Shown here: in pieces, positions 39,387 to 46,602 of the stretch | Layout: each line of letters begins with the position of its first letter | How positions within the stretch are numbered: position 1 is the first letter of the stretch | Source: Labedaea rhizosphaerae | GTDB lineage: Bacteria; Actinomycetota; Actinomycetes; Mycobacteriales; Pseudonocardiaceae | Reading direction: 5' to 3' | DNA: 64,000 nt | Assembly (NCBI RefSeq): GCF_004362825.1 | Contig: NZ_SNXZ01000003.1 | Coordinates: 720,784 to 784,783, forward strand | Translations under genes and position numbers: made by a program | Notes under the pieces: generated by a model | Told to the model about the DNA's origin: nothing | The model's database searches: none | What the model saw: only the letters and a program-made list of their open reading frames with translations

Positions 39387-40589
39387 TCAAGCGGTTTTGG
39401 TGGCCACCGAGGCCGCCGGCGCCGCCGGGTAGTCCGGCAACGGCGGCTTGTTGGCCGCGCGCAGGGACAACCAGGTGAACAGCCGCAGCATCGGCCCGCC
39501 GGTCAGCTTCTTGTACATCTTGTTGCGCTGGGCGATCTTCTTCGCCGACGTCGGCGCCAGGAACGGACCCGCGTTCTTCGCCTGCTTCTGCCCGGCCGCG
39601 GCGGCGGGGCGCAGCATCTTCTCGTAGTTGGCGAACGCGGTGTGGTGATCGGGCGCGGTGGCCAGCTCACCGGCCAGGATGTAGGCGCCGATCATGCCGA
39701 GCCCGGTGCCGGACCCGCCGATGCCCGCCGACCACGCCGCGTCGCCGAGCAGCACGACCCGACCCTGGGACCAGCGCTCCAGCGAGATCTGGCAGAGCGT
39801 GTCGAAGTACAGGTCCTCGACGCTCGCCATGTGCTCCAGCAGTTCGGGCACCCGCCAGCCCGCGCCGGTGAAGGCGTCGGCCACCAGCCGCTTCTGCCCG
39901 GCCGTGTCGCGGTGGTGCAGGTCCGGGCGCGCCATCTCCATCACGAGGCCGACGTTGACCGCTTCGCGATTGCGCCCGCTGCTCACCAGGACGCCCAGCC
40001 CCGGCCGGTTGTAGATCAGGCCCAGGTGGTCGAGCCCGAACGTGTTGGGTGCGTCGAACCCGGCGAGGACGTACCCGGTGTCCTTGCGGAACCGCTCTTC
40101 CGGGCCGAAGAGCAGCGCGCGCACCCCGGAGTGCGTGCCGTCGGCGCCGACGACCAGGTCGAACCGGCGCGTCGAGCCGCTCGCGAACGTGACGTCGACG
40201 CCCGCGCCGTCGTCGTGCAGGGCGGTGATCCAGTCGCCGAAGACGTACTCGGCCTTGTCCTTGGACTTGTCGTACAGGATCCGGGTGAGGTCGCCGCGCT
40301 CGATCTCGACGTCGCCGCTGAAGAACGCCGAGGGCAGCGCGGCCACCCGCTCGCCGCGCTCGTCGATGACGACCTGCTCACCCATGGCCGTCTGCAGCGC
40401 CCGGACGTCGTCGAGGATGCCCATCTTCGCCAGCAAGGTCGTCTGCTTGCCGCGGAAGTCGACGGCGCTGCCGCCCTCGCGCAGGGCAGGCGCGCGCTCG
40501 ACGACGGTGACGTCGAAGCCGCGGTTGCCGAGTTCGTGGGCGAGCGCCGGGCCGGCGATGCCGGCTCCGGACACGAGAACGCTGGTCAT
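39387..40589 (-). CDS. FAD-dependent monooxygenase
   Basis: The 400-residue PHBH-type flavoprotein hydroxylase has GxGxxG in VSGAGIAGPALAHEL, the DG motif DLVVGADGTHSGVR and the GD motif VVLLGDAAWSAG. It inserts oxygen into aromatic or polyketide-like compounds, or acts on a drug such as a tetracycline or rifamycin. A divergent TetR gene shares a promoter region with three 13-bp-spaced repeats, so it is probably induced by a small molecule. Confidence 0.9.
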   Translation of the reverse strand: MTSVLVSGAGIAGPALAHELGNRGFDVTVVERAPALREGGSAVDFRGKQTTLLAKMGILDDVRALQTAMGEQVVIDERGERVAALPSAFFSGDVEIERGDLTRILYDKSKDKAEYVFGDWITALHDDGAGVDVTFASGSTRRFDLVVGADGTHSGVRALLFGPEERFRKDTGYVLAGFDAPNTFGLDHLGLIYNRPGLGVLVSSGRNREAVNVGLVMEMARPDLHHRDTAGQKRLVADAFTGAGWRVPELLEHMASVEDLYFDTLCQISLERWSQGRVVLLGDAAWSAGIGGSGTGLGMIGAYILAGELATAPDHHTAFANYEKMLRPAAAAGQKQAKNAGPFLAPTSAKKIAQRNKMYKKLTGGPMLRLFTWLSLRAANKPPLPDYPAAPAASVATKTA

Positions 40590-40638
40590 TTCCTTCTCCT
40601 CCAGTTGGTGGCTGAGCAGGACTGTACAAGCGGTTTAA

Positions 40639-40674
40639 CCATTTGGTCAATCCAGTTGGTCAAACCAGTTGGTC
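40639..40674. promoter_or_regulatory. Three direct repeats with 13-bp period between monooxygenase and TetR genes
   Basis: CCATTTGGTC, CCAGTTGGTC and CCAGTTGGTC begin at 40639, 40652 and 40665, exactly 13 bp apart. Each reads as part of the dyad TTGACCA-TGGT. They probably bind TetR molecules side by side. Confidence 0.65.
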
Positions 40675-40686
40675 TAGACTGCTCGC

Positions 40687-41265
40687 ATGGGCAACCGGGA
40701 AGACCTGCTGGCAGGCGCCGTGACCTGCTTGAAAGAGCGCGGCTGGGCACGCACGACCGTGCGCGACATCGCCGCCGCCGCGGGCGTCAGCCACGCGGCG
40801 ATCGGCTACCACTTCGGGTCGCGCGAGGAGCTGTTGTTCCAGGCGTACGTGCAGGCCATGGACGAGTGGGGCGGCGAGATGACCAAGGCGGTCGAGGCGG
40901 CGGCCGCGCGTGGTGCCGACCGCAAGGAGCAGTACGCCGCGCTGTGGGACGAGCTCGCCGCGTCCGTGCGGACCAACCACCAGCTCTGGCTGGCCTCGGT
41001 CGAGGCGTCGGTGGTGGCCGAGCACAACCCGCAGATGCGCGAACTCATGACCAGCGCCATGCGCGAGGGCCGGCGCGGGCTGGCCGCGGGGCTGACCGAG
41101 ATCCCCGAGGACGACGTGGACGACAAACTCGAGTTCAGCGTCGGCGCCGTGCAGATGGCGCTGGTGTCGGGGCTGATGTTCCAGTGGCTGTTCGCCGGCG
41201 AGAAGTCGCCGAGCGGGGCAGATGTGGTTGCCGGGCTCACCGCCCTGGCGGATCAACTCCGGTAG
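40687..41265 (+). CDS. TetR-family transcriptional regulator
   Basis: The 192-residue protein has its HTH (TTVRDIAAAAGVSHAAIGYHF) about residues 23-43 and a helical ligand domain ending in a TetR_C-like segment. It is divergent from the FAD monooxygenase. The 97-bp gap holds the three repeated half-sites described separately, which it probably binds. Confidence 0.92.
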   Translation: MGNREDLLAGAVTCLKERGWARTTVRDIAAAAGVSHAAIGYHFGSREELLFQAYVQAMDEWGGEMTKAVEAAAARGADRKEQYAALWDELAASVRTNHQLWLASVEASVVAEHNPQMRELMTSAMREGRRGLAAGLTEIPEDDVDDKLEFSVGAVQMALVSGLMFQWLFAGEKSPSGADVVAGLTALADQLR

Positions 41266-41278
41266 GCGGCGGTCGAGC

Positions 41279-41312
41279 GCTTGGTCGAATTCGTGGCTTG
41301 GTCGAATTCGTG
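41279..41312. repeat. Perfect 17-bp tandem repeat
   Basis: GCTTGGTCGAATTCGTG occurs twice with no gap (41279-41295 and 41296-41312), in the 168-bp region between two convergent genes. It includes the palindrome CGAATTCG. Confidence 0.8.
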
Positions 41313-41398
41313 CGCGAGACGGAGGCCCACCCTCCCGGGGGCTCCCCCTTGACCAGTCTATCGAGGTCAGCGGGGGTGTGGTGGGGCGAGCGCGGATC

Positions 41399-41425
41399 TG
41401 TGGACAACTGGTCGCCTGTGGAAAA
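41399..41425 (+). promoter_or_regulatory. Two DnaA-box-like 9-mers
   Basis: TGTGGACAA (41399-41407) is a perfect reverse-strand DnaA box and TGTGGAAAA (41417-41425) is a close variant, 18 bp apart and in the same orientation. They lie in a convergent intergenic region. They might titrate DnaA or be chance. Confidence 0.35.
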
Positions 41426-41433
41426 GTGGGTCG

Positions 41434-42528
41434 TCAGGCGGCGTTCGGCAGGACGCGTGCCGCGAGGTTGCGGGCGGCGAGGCCGAGGCGCGTCTTGGGC
41501 ACGAGCAAGGCCGCGGAACGCTTGATGGCGCGCTGTTTCGGCAGCACGCGGGCGCGGTGCTCGGTCTCGTAGCGGGCGAACCCGGACCCGTCGGCCAGCG
41601 CCGTCGCGAGGCTGTGCGCGCCCGCGATCGCGAGGCTGGAACCGTCGCCCAGCAAGGAAACGCAGGAGGCCGCGTCGCCGAGCAACGCGATCCGGTCCCG
41701 TGACCACGACGGCAGGTCGACCACGCTGACCGCGTCGAAGAACACGTCGTCGGCCGCGCGGAACCGGTCGAGCAGGTGCGGCACGCGCCAGCCGAGGTCG
41801 GCGTACGCCTCGGTGACGATTCGCTTGTGCTGGGCCGGATCGCGGTGCTCGAAGCCGTCGAGCGTGGCACGGAAGATGAACGCCACCAACGCTTTGTCGC
41901 GTCCCGGATGGATGGAGACCATGCGGCCGGGCGTGTTCTGGATGAGCACGTCGTGCGGGTGGTCGACCGGCTCGCCGAGCGGGGTCGTGGCGACGTGGAT
42001 GCCGGTCGGGCGCACGTAGTCGCGCTCGGGACCGAAGGCCAGGCGCCGGACGTTGGAGTGCAGGCCGTCCGCGCCGATCACCAGGTCGAACCGGCGCGGC
42101 GTCGCGTGGTCGAACGTGACCTCGACGCCGTGCTCGTCCTGGCTCAGGCCGGTGATGGCATCGTCGAAGAGGTATTCGGCGTCGTCGCGGGCGGCCTCGT
42201 GCAGGACGGCGGCGAGGTCGGCGCGCGGCACCTCGACCTCGTTGACCTCGTTGCCGCGCGCGGCGGGCATGGCCATCGTGGCGACCTGGCGGCCCTCGGC
42301 GTCGAGCAGCCGCATCCTGGTCGTCCTGGTGGCGACCTCTTTCAGACGCGGCAGAACCCCCATCTTCTCGACGACGGGCACGGCCGGCCCACGCACGTCG
42401 ACGGGGTTCCCACTGGAACGCAGGCCGCGGGACCGTTCGACGACCGTCGGCGCGAAGCCGTTGCGCGCCAGGAAGTAGGCGAGGGTCGAGCCGGCCACAC
42501 CGGCTCCGGAGATCAGCACTGTTCGCAT
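41434..42528 (-). CDS. FAD-dependent monooxygenase
   Basis: The 364-residue flavoprotein is paralogous to the one at 39387-40589: GxGxxG in ISGAGVAGSTLAYFL, DG motif DLVIGADGLHSNVR and GD motif IALLGDAASCVS. Its substrate is unknown. It is divergent from a second TetR gene behind a perfect 13-bp-arm palindrome, repeating the monooxygenase/TetR layout seen 2 kb away. Confidence 0.9.
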   Translation of the reverse strand: MRTVLISGAGVAGSTLAYFLARNGFAPTVVERSRGLRSSGNPVDVRGPAVPVVEKMGVLPRLKEVATRTTRMRLLDAEGRQVATMAMPAARGNEVNEVEVPRADLAAVLHEAARDDAEYLFDDAITGLSQDEHGVEVTFDHATPRRFDLVIGADGLHSNVRRLAFGPERDYVRPTGIHVATTPLGEPVDHPHDVLIQNTPGRMVSIHPGRDKALVAFIFRATLDGFEHRDPAQHKRIVTEAYADLGWRVPHLLDRFRAADDVFFDAVSVVDLPSWSRDRIALLGDAASCVSLLGDGSSLAIAGAHSLATALADGSGFARYETEHRARVLPKQRAIKRSAALLVPKTRLGLAARNLAARVLPNAA

Positions 42529-42543
42529 GCCGACCACTGTAAC

Positions 42544-42573
42544 GGCAGTCATTGCAGATTTGCAATGACTGCC
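42544..42573. promoter_or_regulatory. Perfect 13-bp-arm palindrome between monooxygenase and TetR genes
   Basis: GGCAGTCATTGCA (42544-42556) and TGCAATGACTGCC (42561-42573) surround GATT. This is a textbook TetR-type operator placed in the middle of the 76-bp divergent gap. Confidence 0.75.
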
Positions 42574-42604
42574 GATTTGCGGTGAGTGCCGTATGCTTCC
42601 CCGC

Positions 42605-43186
42605 ATGACTCTGCGCGAGCGCAAGCGAGCCCGGACCCGCCAGGCACTGGTGGACGCGGCGACGGAGTTGTTCGAGCGCCAGGGCTACGACGAGACGACC
42701 ATCGCCGACATCACGGCGAAGGCCGAGGTCGGCGCCCGGACGTTCTTCAGCTACTTCGCCAGCAAGGAAGAGCTGCTGTTCCCCGAGTCCGACGAGCGCG
42801 TGCAGGCGACCCTGGCCGCGATCGCGGACCGGGGTGCGGACGAGGGACCCGCCGAGGTGTTGTTGCGTGCGTTGAGTGGGGCGAGCGAGCGCAGCGACGA
42901 CATGGTCAGCCCCCTGGCGGCGTTGCGCTTGCGGTTGGTCCAGACGGTGCCCGCGGTGCGCGGGAAGGGACTGCAGTTGCAGCTGGATGCGCAGCGGGAG
43001 ATCGCGCGGCACCTGGCCGACGCGTTCCCGGAGCTCGACTACGTGCGCGCGAGCGCGCTGACCGGCGCCTTCATCGGCGCGATCACAGCGGTGCTCTACG
43101 CGCTGCTGGAGGAGGGCGACCCGGCCGTGCTCAAGACAGCGGTGCAGACGGCGGCCGAAGTGGCCCTGGAACCGTGGCGACGCTGA
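42605..43186 (+). CDS. TetR-family transcriptional regulator
   Basis: The 193-residue protein has its HTH (TTIADITAKAEVGARTFFSYF) about residues 31-51, where FFSYF replaces the usual YxHF ending, a variant seen in actinobacterial MftR/TetR proteins. ATG 42605 was chosen over 42593. It presumably binds the palindrome at 42544-42573 and controls the divergent monooxygenase. Its 3' end overlaps the DUF397 gene. Confidence 0.9.
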   Translation: MTLRERKRARTRQALVDAATELFERQGYDETTIADITAKAEVGARTFFSYFASKEELLFPESDERVQATLAAIADRGADEGPAEVLLRALSGASERSDDMVSPLAALRLRLVQTVPAVRGKGLQLQLDAQREIARHLADAFPELDYVRASALTGAFIGAITAVLYALLEEGDPAVLKTAVQTAAEVALEPWRR

Positions 43187-43346
43187 GGAAGGATCGCCAG
43201 GAGTCGAAGGGAACGAGAAGCCGGGGCCCGGCCGAGTTCTTGGAGTCGCGCACAGCGGCTTGAAGCTGGTCGAGCGCCACCTCTACGCAGTCACTGTTCC
43301 CGGTATCACCGCTGAAGGTGCTCTTCCTCCACTGCGCGGAGTCCAT
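43131..43346 (-). CDS. DUF397 protein
   Basis: The 71-residue protein has the DUF397 pattern WRKSTFSGDTGNSDCVEVA, AVRDSKNSAGP and SWRSFLS. DUF397 genes normally sit just after an XRE regulator, as here; they have been tied to development and antibiotic control in Streptomyces, but no enzyme activity is established. It overlaps the XRE gene by 41 bp and the convergent TetR gene by 56 bp, and has an extra Pro-rich tail. Confidence 0.85.
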   Translation of the reverse strand: MDSAQWRKSTFSGDTGNSDCVEVALDQLQAAVRDSKNSAGPRLLVPFDSWRSFLSVATVPGPLRPPSAPLS

Positions 43347-44211
43347 GTGTGCTGCTCCCTCGGTCGTACTCGTCCGCCAAGGCGGCGATGAACTTCCGAG
43401 ATTGTTCCACGTTCGCTGCGACATCGGCGAGATGACGCACGAGCCTGTTGTAGCGCGCGACGAAGTCTTGATCCTCGAACCAGAAGGACGCCACAGCAAA
43501 GTTGTCCAGGTGAACGAGCGTCTCATGCTCATCGAACTCAAAGACACGGAACGAGCCAAGCAGGGTTGGGTGATCGCCGATCGAGCCGGGAATCACCCGA
43601 ACCTCGACGTTCGGAGCGTGGCCCTCCAAGGCAAGCGCAAGCATTTGCTCGCACATGACGTCGGTGCCGCCGATCACCGTGCGGAGCGCCTGCTCGTGGA
43701 TGTAGAAGCAAAAAGCGCAATCGCTACGACTGAGGACCCAGCGTCGATCCACCCTCGTCCGAACGCTCACGTCGACGTCTTCTTTGGTGTAGGTAAGGTT
43801 TCCGCCGATCAGCGTCCGCGCATAACGCTCGGTCTGCAGCAGGCCGGGAATGACCTGCGACTCATAGCTCGTCGACACGTTCGCGGTGGACTCGTGATAG
43901 AGCAGCGAGCTGAGCGCATCTGGGACCGACTCGCCGAATGGTGTCATCCAGAAACCTGGATTGTTCCTCGTCTGCCGACACCGGTCGATCAGTGGCACCG
44001 CAACTTCGCGCGGCACCTGGAGTTTGCCCAAGTACCAGCACACATCGGCGACGTCCAGGTGCACCTGGCCCGACTCGATGCGTGAGATCTTGGTCGGGTC
44101 CCAGCCCGTTCGGAAGGCGACACTGCGACCCGTCAGACCGGCTTCCTTGCGCAGATTCCGCAGCGCCGCACCGAGTTCGCGGTATCCGGCGGGGGCGTTC
44201 GTCCTTCCCAT
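43306..44211 (-). CDS. XRE-family regulator with DUF5753 domain (WhiJ-like)
   Basis: The 301-residue protein has an N-terminal HTH (LTGRSVAFRTGWDPTKISRIESGQ) and a C-terminal DUF5753 domain (SQVIPGLLQTERYARTL, VRVIPGSIGDHPTLLGSFRVFEF). These partner with DUF397 proteins in multi-copy actinobacterial pairs related to WhiJ. ATG 44211 has only a weak ribosome-binding site; GTG 44217 is possible. Overlap with DUF397 implies coupled translation. Confidence 0.9.
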   Translation of the reverse strand: MGRTNAPAGYRELGAALRNLRKEAGLTGRSVAFRTGWDPTKISRIESGQVHLDVADVCWYLGKLQVPREVAVPLIDRCRQTRNNPGFWMTPFGESVPDALSSLLYHESTANVSTSYESQVIPGLLQTERYARTLIGGNLTYTKEDVDVSVRTRVDRRWVLSRSDCAFCFYIHEQALRTVIGGTDVMCEQMLALALEGHAPNVEVRVIPGSIGDHPTLLGSFRVFEFDEHETLVHLDNFAVASFWFEDQDFVARYNRLVRHLADVAANVEQSRKFIAALADEYDRGSSTHGLRAVEEEHLQR

Positions 44212-44310
44212 GCCCACAAGCTAGAACGCCCCGACCGCAGATAAAAAGACCAAGCGCGCGAAGCCACCCCAAAGGATCACCCGTTGGCACCGTGCCAATT
44301 CGGGGACGGC

Positions 44311-44703
44311 TCACGTTTCGCGCGTCAGGTACTCGTCCAAGTCGTTGGTGGGCGCGAACTCCGGCGGCCGCATGGTCGGCCGCCACCCGGACCGCACCGC
44401 GTCCACGAACCGCTTCACCTCGGCCGGGTCCGCGACCGCGTGCACGCCGCCGAGGTAGCCGAGCACGTTCACCTCGTCACCCGCGCCGGTCTCGACCGCC
44501 GCCGCCCAACCGTGCCGCTCGTCCCACAGCAGCGCGAGCTCGCCGTCCATGTGGCCCGGCGCGCCGCCGTCGAGGGCCACGTAGGCCGACGCCGGCGGGT
44601 CGAGGTCCACGGTGACGGACTCGATCCCCACACCCAAATATTCCGCGACCGCGCCCAGGTACCCCCACAACGCGGCCGGTGCGAGGAGTTCGGCGGTCAA
44701 CAT
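44311..44703 (-). CDS. DUF6292-family protein
   Basis: The 130-residue protein matches the DUF6292 style: LWGYLGAVAEYLGVGIESVTVDLDPPASAYVALDG and LLWDERHGWAAAVETGAGDEVNVLGYLGG. It has no known function but is common beside XRE/DUF397 genes in actinobacteria. It lies between XRE/DUF397 and hsp20, on the same strand. Confidence 0.75.
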   Translation of the reverse strand: MLTAELLAPAALWGYLGAVAEYLGVGIESVTVDLDPPASAYVALDGGAPGHMDGELALLWDERHGWAAAVETGAGDEVNVLGYLGGVHAVADPAEVKRFVDAVRSGWRPTMRPPEFAPTNDLDEYLTRET

Positions 44704-44775
44704 GGCGCTCCCTTCGGTGCCGTGCCACGGGCGATCGCGGTGGCCGGGCTCGTGGACCCGGCCACCGCGACGTCC

Positions 44776-45219
44776 TCAGGCTTCGATTTCGGTGCGTTGG
44801 GTGCCGCTGCCCGAACCGATCGCGATGCGGCGCGGCTTCGCCTTCTCGGCGATCGGGATGCGCAGCGTCAGCACGCCGGCGTCGTAGTCGGCCTTGATGT
44901 CGTCGGTGACCAGGGTGTCGCCGAGGAAGAGCTGGCGGGAGAACACGCCCAGCGGGCGCTCGGCGATCTGCATCTGCACGTTGTCACCGGTGGCGGCCGG
45001 ACGGCGCTCGGCCTTGACGGTCAGCACGTTGCGCTCGACGTCGAGCTCGATCGCGTCGGGCTCGATGCCCGGCAGGTCGAAGCAGACGACGAACTCATCG
45101 CCCGAGCGGTAGGCGTCCATCGGCATCGCCGCGGGCTTCGACCACGTCCCAGTCGTCGCGCCGAACAGCTGCTGGGTCAGCCGGTCGAACTCACGAAACG
45201 GGTCGGTGCGCATCAACAT
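44776..45219 (-). CDS. hsp20: Hsp20/alpha-crystallin small heat-shock protein
   Basis: The 147-residue chaperone has the alpha-crystallin domain: [26 protein letters not shown] and [21 protein letters not shown] (the conserved GVLTLxIP). It binds unfolding proteins in the cytoplasm during heat stress. ATG 45219 has GAGGG upstream. The divergent regulator and two RheA-type operators in between indicate heat-inducible control as in Streptomyces hsp18. Confidence 0.95.
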   Translation of the reverse strand: MLMRTDPFREFDRLTQQLFGATTGTWSKPAAMPMDAYRSGDEFVVCFDLPGIEPDAIELDVERNVLTVKAERRPAATGDNVQMQIAERPLGVFSRQLFLGDTLVTDDIKADYDAGVLTLRIPIAEKAKPRRIAIGSGSGTQRTEIEA

Positions 45220-45274
45220 CGGGGTTCCCTCCTCGTCTTCAGGTCTGGTGTCAACACGCACCTCTGTTTTAACA

Positions 45275-45319
45275 TGTCGTCGAAACGATGACAAGCGGAA
45301 GGTCGTCAAAGCGATGACA
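45275..45319. promoter_or_regulatory. Two RheA/hsp18-type operators
   Basis: TGTCGTC-GAAAC-GATGACA (45275-45293) and GGTCGTC-AAAGC-GATGACA (45301-45319) match the Streptomyces albus RheA operator pattern TGTCATC-N5-GATGACA. They are 26 bp apart. The second covers the start codon of the regulator gene, so it probably represses itself. Confidence 0.8.
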
Positions 45320-45907
45320 GACGTCGGGGACACGGTCGCGAGGGTCGAACGGATCGTCGACGGGGCCGCGGAGCAGACCCGCGAGCAGCTCTTGTGGGCG
45401 CTGAACACCCTGCGGCTGCTCCGCGACGAGCTGGCCACGTGGGAGCCCGAGTTGATCACCGCCGCACGGTCGGCCGGCACGAGCTGGGCGGAACTGGCGC
45501 CCGCGCTCGGCGTCGCGAGCAGGCAGGCGGCGGAGCGCCGTTACCTGCGGCTGCGCCCGTCGGACACCGGCGCGACCACCGGCGAGGCCCGGGTGGCGGC
45601 CGAGCGGGGCAAGCGCGCGGCCGACCGGGCCGTGGCGTCCTGGGCGCGGGAGAACTCAGCGGCCCTGCGCATGCTCGCCGGGCAGGTCAGCGCGGTCACC
45701 GGCCTGGACGCGGCCGGCACCCGCAGCACCAGCCAGGTCGCCGAGGCCCTCGGCCACCACGACCCGGCCACCCTGCTCGGTCCCCTCGACGACGCGCGCG
45801 AGCACCTGGTGGCCAACCACAGCGACCTGGCCGAGCGCATCTCCGAGGTCACCCAGCAAACCGGCGCCCTGCGCCTCCACGTAACCCGCACCCGCGACCC
45901 CAAATAA
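45314..45907 (+). CDS. Hsp18/Hsp20 transcriptional regulator (RheA-like)
   Basis: The 197-residue protein has an N-terminal helical part and an HTH-like [24 protein letters not shown]. It matches the actinobacterial 'HSP18 transcriptional regulator' type by sequence and by position, divergent from hsp20. ATG 45314 lies inside the second operator, implying autorepression and no ordinary ribosome-binding site. A 22-bp repeat array begins directly after its stop codon. Confidence 0.75.
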   Translation: MTDVGDTVARVERIVDGAAEQTREQLLWALNTLRLLRDELATWEPELITAARSAGTSWAELAPALGVASRQAAERRYLRLRPSDTGATTGEARVAAERGKRAADRAVASWARENSAALRMLAGQVSAVTGLDAAGTRSTSQVAEALGHHDPATLLGPLDDAREHLVANHSDLAERISEVTQQTGALRLHVTRTRDPK

Positions 45908-45913
45908 CCCCCA

Positions 45914-46092
45914 CCGGGTGTGTCCCCCACTCACGCCGGGCGTGTCCCCCTTTCCGACCGGGCGTGTCCCACACTCAGGTCGGGTGTGTCCCACACTCAG
46001 GCGCCCCGTGTCCCACATTTCGTGCGCGCCCAACGTGGGACACACCCCACGCGAACGGGGGACACACCCTGCGGGAACGGGGGACACACCCG
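45914..46092 (+). repeat. 22-bp repeat array, locus 1 (5 forward + 3 inverted units)
   Basis: GTGTCCC begins at 45920, 45942, 45964, 45986 and 46008, exactly every 22 bp. Then GGGACAC occurs at 46037, 46059 and 46081, again every 22 bp. A unit reads about CGGGTGTGTCCCACACTCAG. Forward and inverted units could pair in RNA. It lies between the Hsp regulator stop and the YCII gene, both on plus. Confidence 0.9.
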
Positions 46093-46181
46093 GAGAGGGA
46101 AATAACCTCGCGGTGGGTGTCCGGTTGACCGGGACGACTCCGACGTCCCTGCTGAAAGGCCGACCGACGAAGGAGACCACC

Positions 46182-46586
46182 GTGAAGTACATGATCCTCA
46201 CCTACGGCTCGCAGCAGGACTACGACGGCATGTCCGGCAAGACGACGGACACCGAGTGGACCGGCGACGCGTTCGCCAAGATGGCCGAGTTCATGAACGC
46301 GTTCAACAAGTCACTCGCCGACTCCGGCGAACTGGTCGAGACCCGGGCGTGCGCCGCACCCGTGCACACCCGGCGCGTCGGCCCCGGCAACGTGGTCACC
46401 AACGGCCCGTACGCCGAGACGCAGGAAGTGCTCGCCGGCTACTGGATCGTCGAGTGCGACAGCTTCGACCGGGCCACGGAGATCGCGCTGCGGCTCGGCG
46501 AGTGCCCCGCGCCGGAGGGCATCACGGCCACGGCGTACGCCGACGTCCGCCCGATCATGGACGGCGCCGACGACATCGGCCTCTGA
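46182..46586 (+). CDS. YCII-related (DGPF) protein
   Basis: The 134-residue YCII-fold protein (VKYMILTYGSQQDY, VTNGPYAETQEVLAGYWIVECDSFDRATEIALRL) is typical of the partner found next to ECF sigma factors with DUF6596. GTG 46182 has AGGAG upstream. The ECF gene follows by 16 bp, so they form a conserved two-gene unit. The function is unknown. Confidence 0.88.
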   Translation: MKYMILTYGSQQDYDGMSGKTTDTEWTGDAFAKMAEFMNAFNKSLADSGELVETRACAAPVHTRRVGPGNVVTNGPYAETQEVLAGYWIVECDSFDRATEIALRLGECPAPEGITATAYADVRPIMDGADDIGL

Positions 46587-46602
46587 CCCGGCCCGCGCGG
46601 AC

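Noticed and set aside
41399..41425. Chromosomal replication origin
   Set aside because: Only two DnaA-like boxes and no dnaA, dnaN or AT-rich unwinding region.
38768..42528. Part of an antibiotic biosynthetic cluster because of two FAD monooxygenases
   Set aside because: No PKS, NRPS, terpene or tailoring genes nearby. Each monooxygenase has its own TetR, which fits detoxification or local control.
45914..46092. CRISPR array
   Set aside because: The whole unit is 22 bp with no separate unique spacers, the units invert midway, and no cas genes are nearby.
45394..46586. Long reading frames across the 22-bp array (GVSHT/VCPT repeat peptides)
   Set aside because: They arise from read-through of a 22-bp repeat in several frames and have no ribosome-binding sites or families.
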